14,554 nt of DNA. Origin: Conexibacter sp. (lineage in GTDB: Bacteria; Actinomycetota; Thermoleophilia; Solirubrobacterales; Solirubrobacteraceae). The DNA is taken from NCBI GenBank assembly GCA_025964215.1, contig JAOPZG010000104.1:1-14554 (forward strand). The letters run 5' to 3'. The notes beneath the pieces are model-generated. The model was not told the origin of the DNA. It saw nothing but the letters and a program-made list of their open reading frames with translations, and searched no databases. The translations under genes and the position numbers were made by a program. Below, piece after piece: positions 13,519 through 14,554 of the stretch. Positions within the stretch are counted from its first letter, which is position 1. Each line of letters opens with the position of its first letter.

Positions 13519-13979
13519 GCGTCGAGCTGCGGGCGCGGATGGCGATCCTCGAGGACAGCGACGAGGACTTCGAGGCCGTCCGGCGCGCGCTCGCGGGCCC
13601 CGGCGACGGTCGCGGGCTGCTGCGCTTCCGCGACGCCGAGGAGCTGTGGGCGCACCTCGATGGCGTCCCCGCGGGCGCCGAGTGGCCGCTGCTGCTGCTC
13701 GTCGACCTCGGGCTCTCCACCGACTCCGGGATGGACGTCCTGGCCACGCTGAAGGCGCACCCGGCGTGGCGCCTGCTGCCGGTCGTCGTCCTCTCGGGAT
13801 CGAGCCGCCAGGAGGACGTCGACGGCGCCTACCGCCGCGGCGCCAACGCCTACATCGTCAAGCCGCTGGCCTTCCAGGAGCTGCGCGACGCGCTCTGGGC
13901 GCTGCAGGACCTCTGGGCCGCCGTCGCGCTGCCCAGCCCGCCGGCGCTCCCGCGCCTCGACGGGTCGCTGCTCTCGTGA
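13515..13979 (+). CDS. Stand-alone response regulator (phytochrome-associated, Rcp-like)
   Basis: 154 residues, a single REC domain without output domain, as in Rcp1-type partners of phytochromes. The acidic pocket is ILEDSDED (Glu13, Asp14), the phospho-acceptor Asp64 is in LLLVDLGLS, the switch Ser94 is in VVVLSGSS, and Lys116 is in YIVKPL, so all functional residues are present. A Pro/Leu-rich tail of about 20 residues follows the domain. The GTG at 13515 overlaps the kinase stop (GTGA), the strongest sign that it receives phosphate from this kinase. With no DNA-binding part, it must act through another protein or as a phosphate shuttle, possibly to the REC-GAF protein next to it. Confidence 0.92.
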   Translation: MSVELRARMAILEDSDEDFEAVRRALAGPGDGRGLLRFRDAEELWAHLDGVPAGAEWPLLLLVDLGLSTDSGMDVLATLKAHPAWRLLPVVVLSGSSRQEDVDGAYRRGANAYIVKPLAFQELRDALWALQDLWAAVALPSPPALPRLDGSLLS

Positions 13980-14554
13980 GCGGTGAGCGCCCCGTCGTGC
14001 TGGTCATCGACGACAGCCCGGAGAACCGCTACGCCACGCAGCGCGCGCTCGACGCGGGCGGCTTCGACGTCTGGGAGGAGGAGACCGGCGCCGCCGGGAT
14101 GCTCACCGCGGTCGCCGACCCGAGCGTCATCGTCCTCGACGTCGACCTGCCGGACATCGACGGCTTCGAGGTCTGCCGCCGGCTGAAGGCCGACCCGCGC
14201 ACCTCCAGCGTGCCGATCCTGCACCTCTCCGGCGTGGAGGTCGACGAGGCCGCGCGCGTCCACGGCCTCGACAGCGGCGCCGACACCTACCTGACCCACC
14301 CGGTCGCGCCGAGCGTGCTCGTGGCGACCGTCCGCGCGCTGCTGCGGCTGCGCCTGGCCGACGACGTCCTGCGCCGCGCGCTGCGCCGCGCCGAGCTGCT
14401 GAGCGAGCTGAACGCGGCGTTCGCGGGCGCGCTCACCACCGAGGAGGTCGCCGCGGTCGTCACGGAGCGCTGCCGCTGGAACCTCGGCGCGGACGCGGCG
14501 ACGCTCCACCTGCTCGACGGCGGCGGCGCGCTGCGCCCGGCGGCGGCGGACGTC
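13976..14554 (+). CDS. REC-GAF signalling protein (partial, 3' end outside window)
   Basis: The GTG at 13976 overlaps the previous stop (GTGA) and opens a frame that continues past the window end: 193 codons seen. Residues 7-128 are a REC domain with Asp12-Asp13 and the acceptor Asp55 in VLDVDLPDIDGF. The switch is Ser85, but the usual conserved Lys is replaced by His108 in YLTHPV. A helical linker (about 130-150, LRRAELLSELNAAF) leads into the beginning of what looks like a GAF domain (VTERCRWNLGADAATLHLLD). Such REC-GAF proteins usually continue into a histidine kinase or a PP2C/SpoIIE phosphatase; which applies cannot be seen. It is likely a second target or a relay component of the phytochrome pathway. 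Confidence 0.85.
   Translation, partial: MSGERPVVLVIDDSPENRYATQRALDAGGFDVWEEETGAAGMLTAVADPSVIVLDVDLPDIDGFEVCRRLKADPRTSSVPILHLSGVEVDEAARVHGLDSGADTYLTHPVAPSVLVATVRALLRLRLADDVLRRALRRAELLSELNAAFAGALTTEEVAAVVTERCRWNLGADAATLHLLDGGGALRPAAADV

Noticed and set aside
1..14554. CRISPR arrays, insertion sequences, phage genes or attachment sites
   Set aside because: I saw no regularly spaced repeats, transposase or integrase motifs, or duplicated tRNA 3' end; the tRNA-Pro is followed by ordinary genes.

Overview
The window is very GC-rich with short intergenic gaps, many 4-base start/stop overlaps (ATGA or GTGA) and several -10-like TANNNT boxes placed 7-10 bases before start codons. With an Mce-type C-terminus at the left edge and actinobacterial-type enzymes throughout, this suggests a soil actinobacterium, most likely Thermoleophilia/Solirubrobacterales (Conexibacter/Solirubrobacter-like). 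That placement is an inference from gene style, not a phylogeny.

Left edge (1-1416, + strand): the 3' end of an Mce-family lipid-transport gene overlaps a gene for a secreted protein of unknown function. A 38-codon micro-ORF follows, and it resembles the Mce C-terminal tail. Next (1434-2491, - strand) an ECF-type sigma factor is translationally coupled to an O6-alkylguanine-DNA alkyltransferase. Then (2528-5440, - strand) comes a fatty-acid beta-oxidation operon: acyl-CoA dehydrogenase, a two-domain 3-hydroxyacyl-CoA dehydrogenase and a tiny membrane protein. Divergent from it (5474-6357, + strand) are a membrane-anchored protein with an internal repeat and a short Rossmann-like protein.

The 304-base gap 6358-6661 lies between convergent genes but is dense in inverted repeats. 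It contains a good promoter (TTGCTT-17-TATAGT) overlapped by a perfect inverted repeat and followed by two hairpins. With no + strand gene downstream, I read it as a candidate small non-coding RNA gene. Next (6662-10239, - strand) is a row of housekeeping and stress genes: a nucleoside hydrolase broken by a frameshift and an internal deletion, a Nudix hydrolase, an OsmC-like peroxidase, a DUF1015 protein and a secreted CAP-domain protein.

Right part (10442-14554, + strand): tRNA-Pro(UGG), then a four-gene, fully overlapping red-light-sensing operon. A heme oxygenase makes the biliverdin chromophore, a bacteriophytochrome histidine kinase binds it, and a stand-alone response regulator and a REC-GAF protein (cut by the window end) are probable signalling partners. 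The phytochrome keeps its chromophore Cys and GAF residues but lacks the usual Arg of the PHY-tongue PRxSF motif, so its photochemistry may be unusual.
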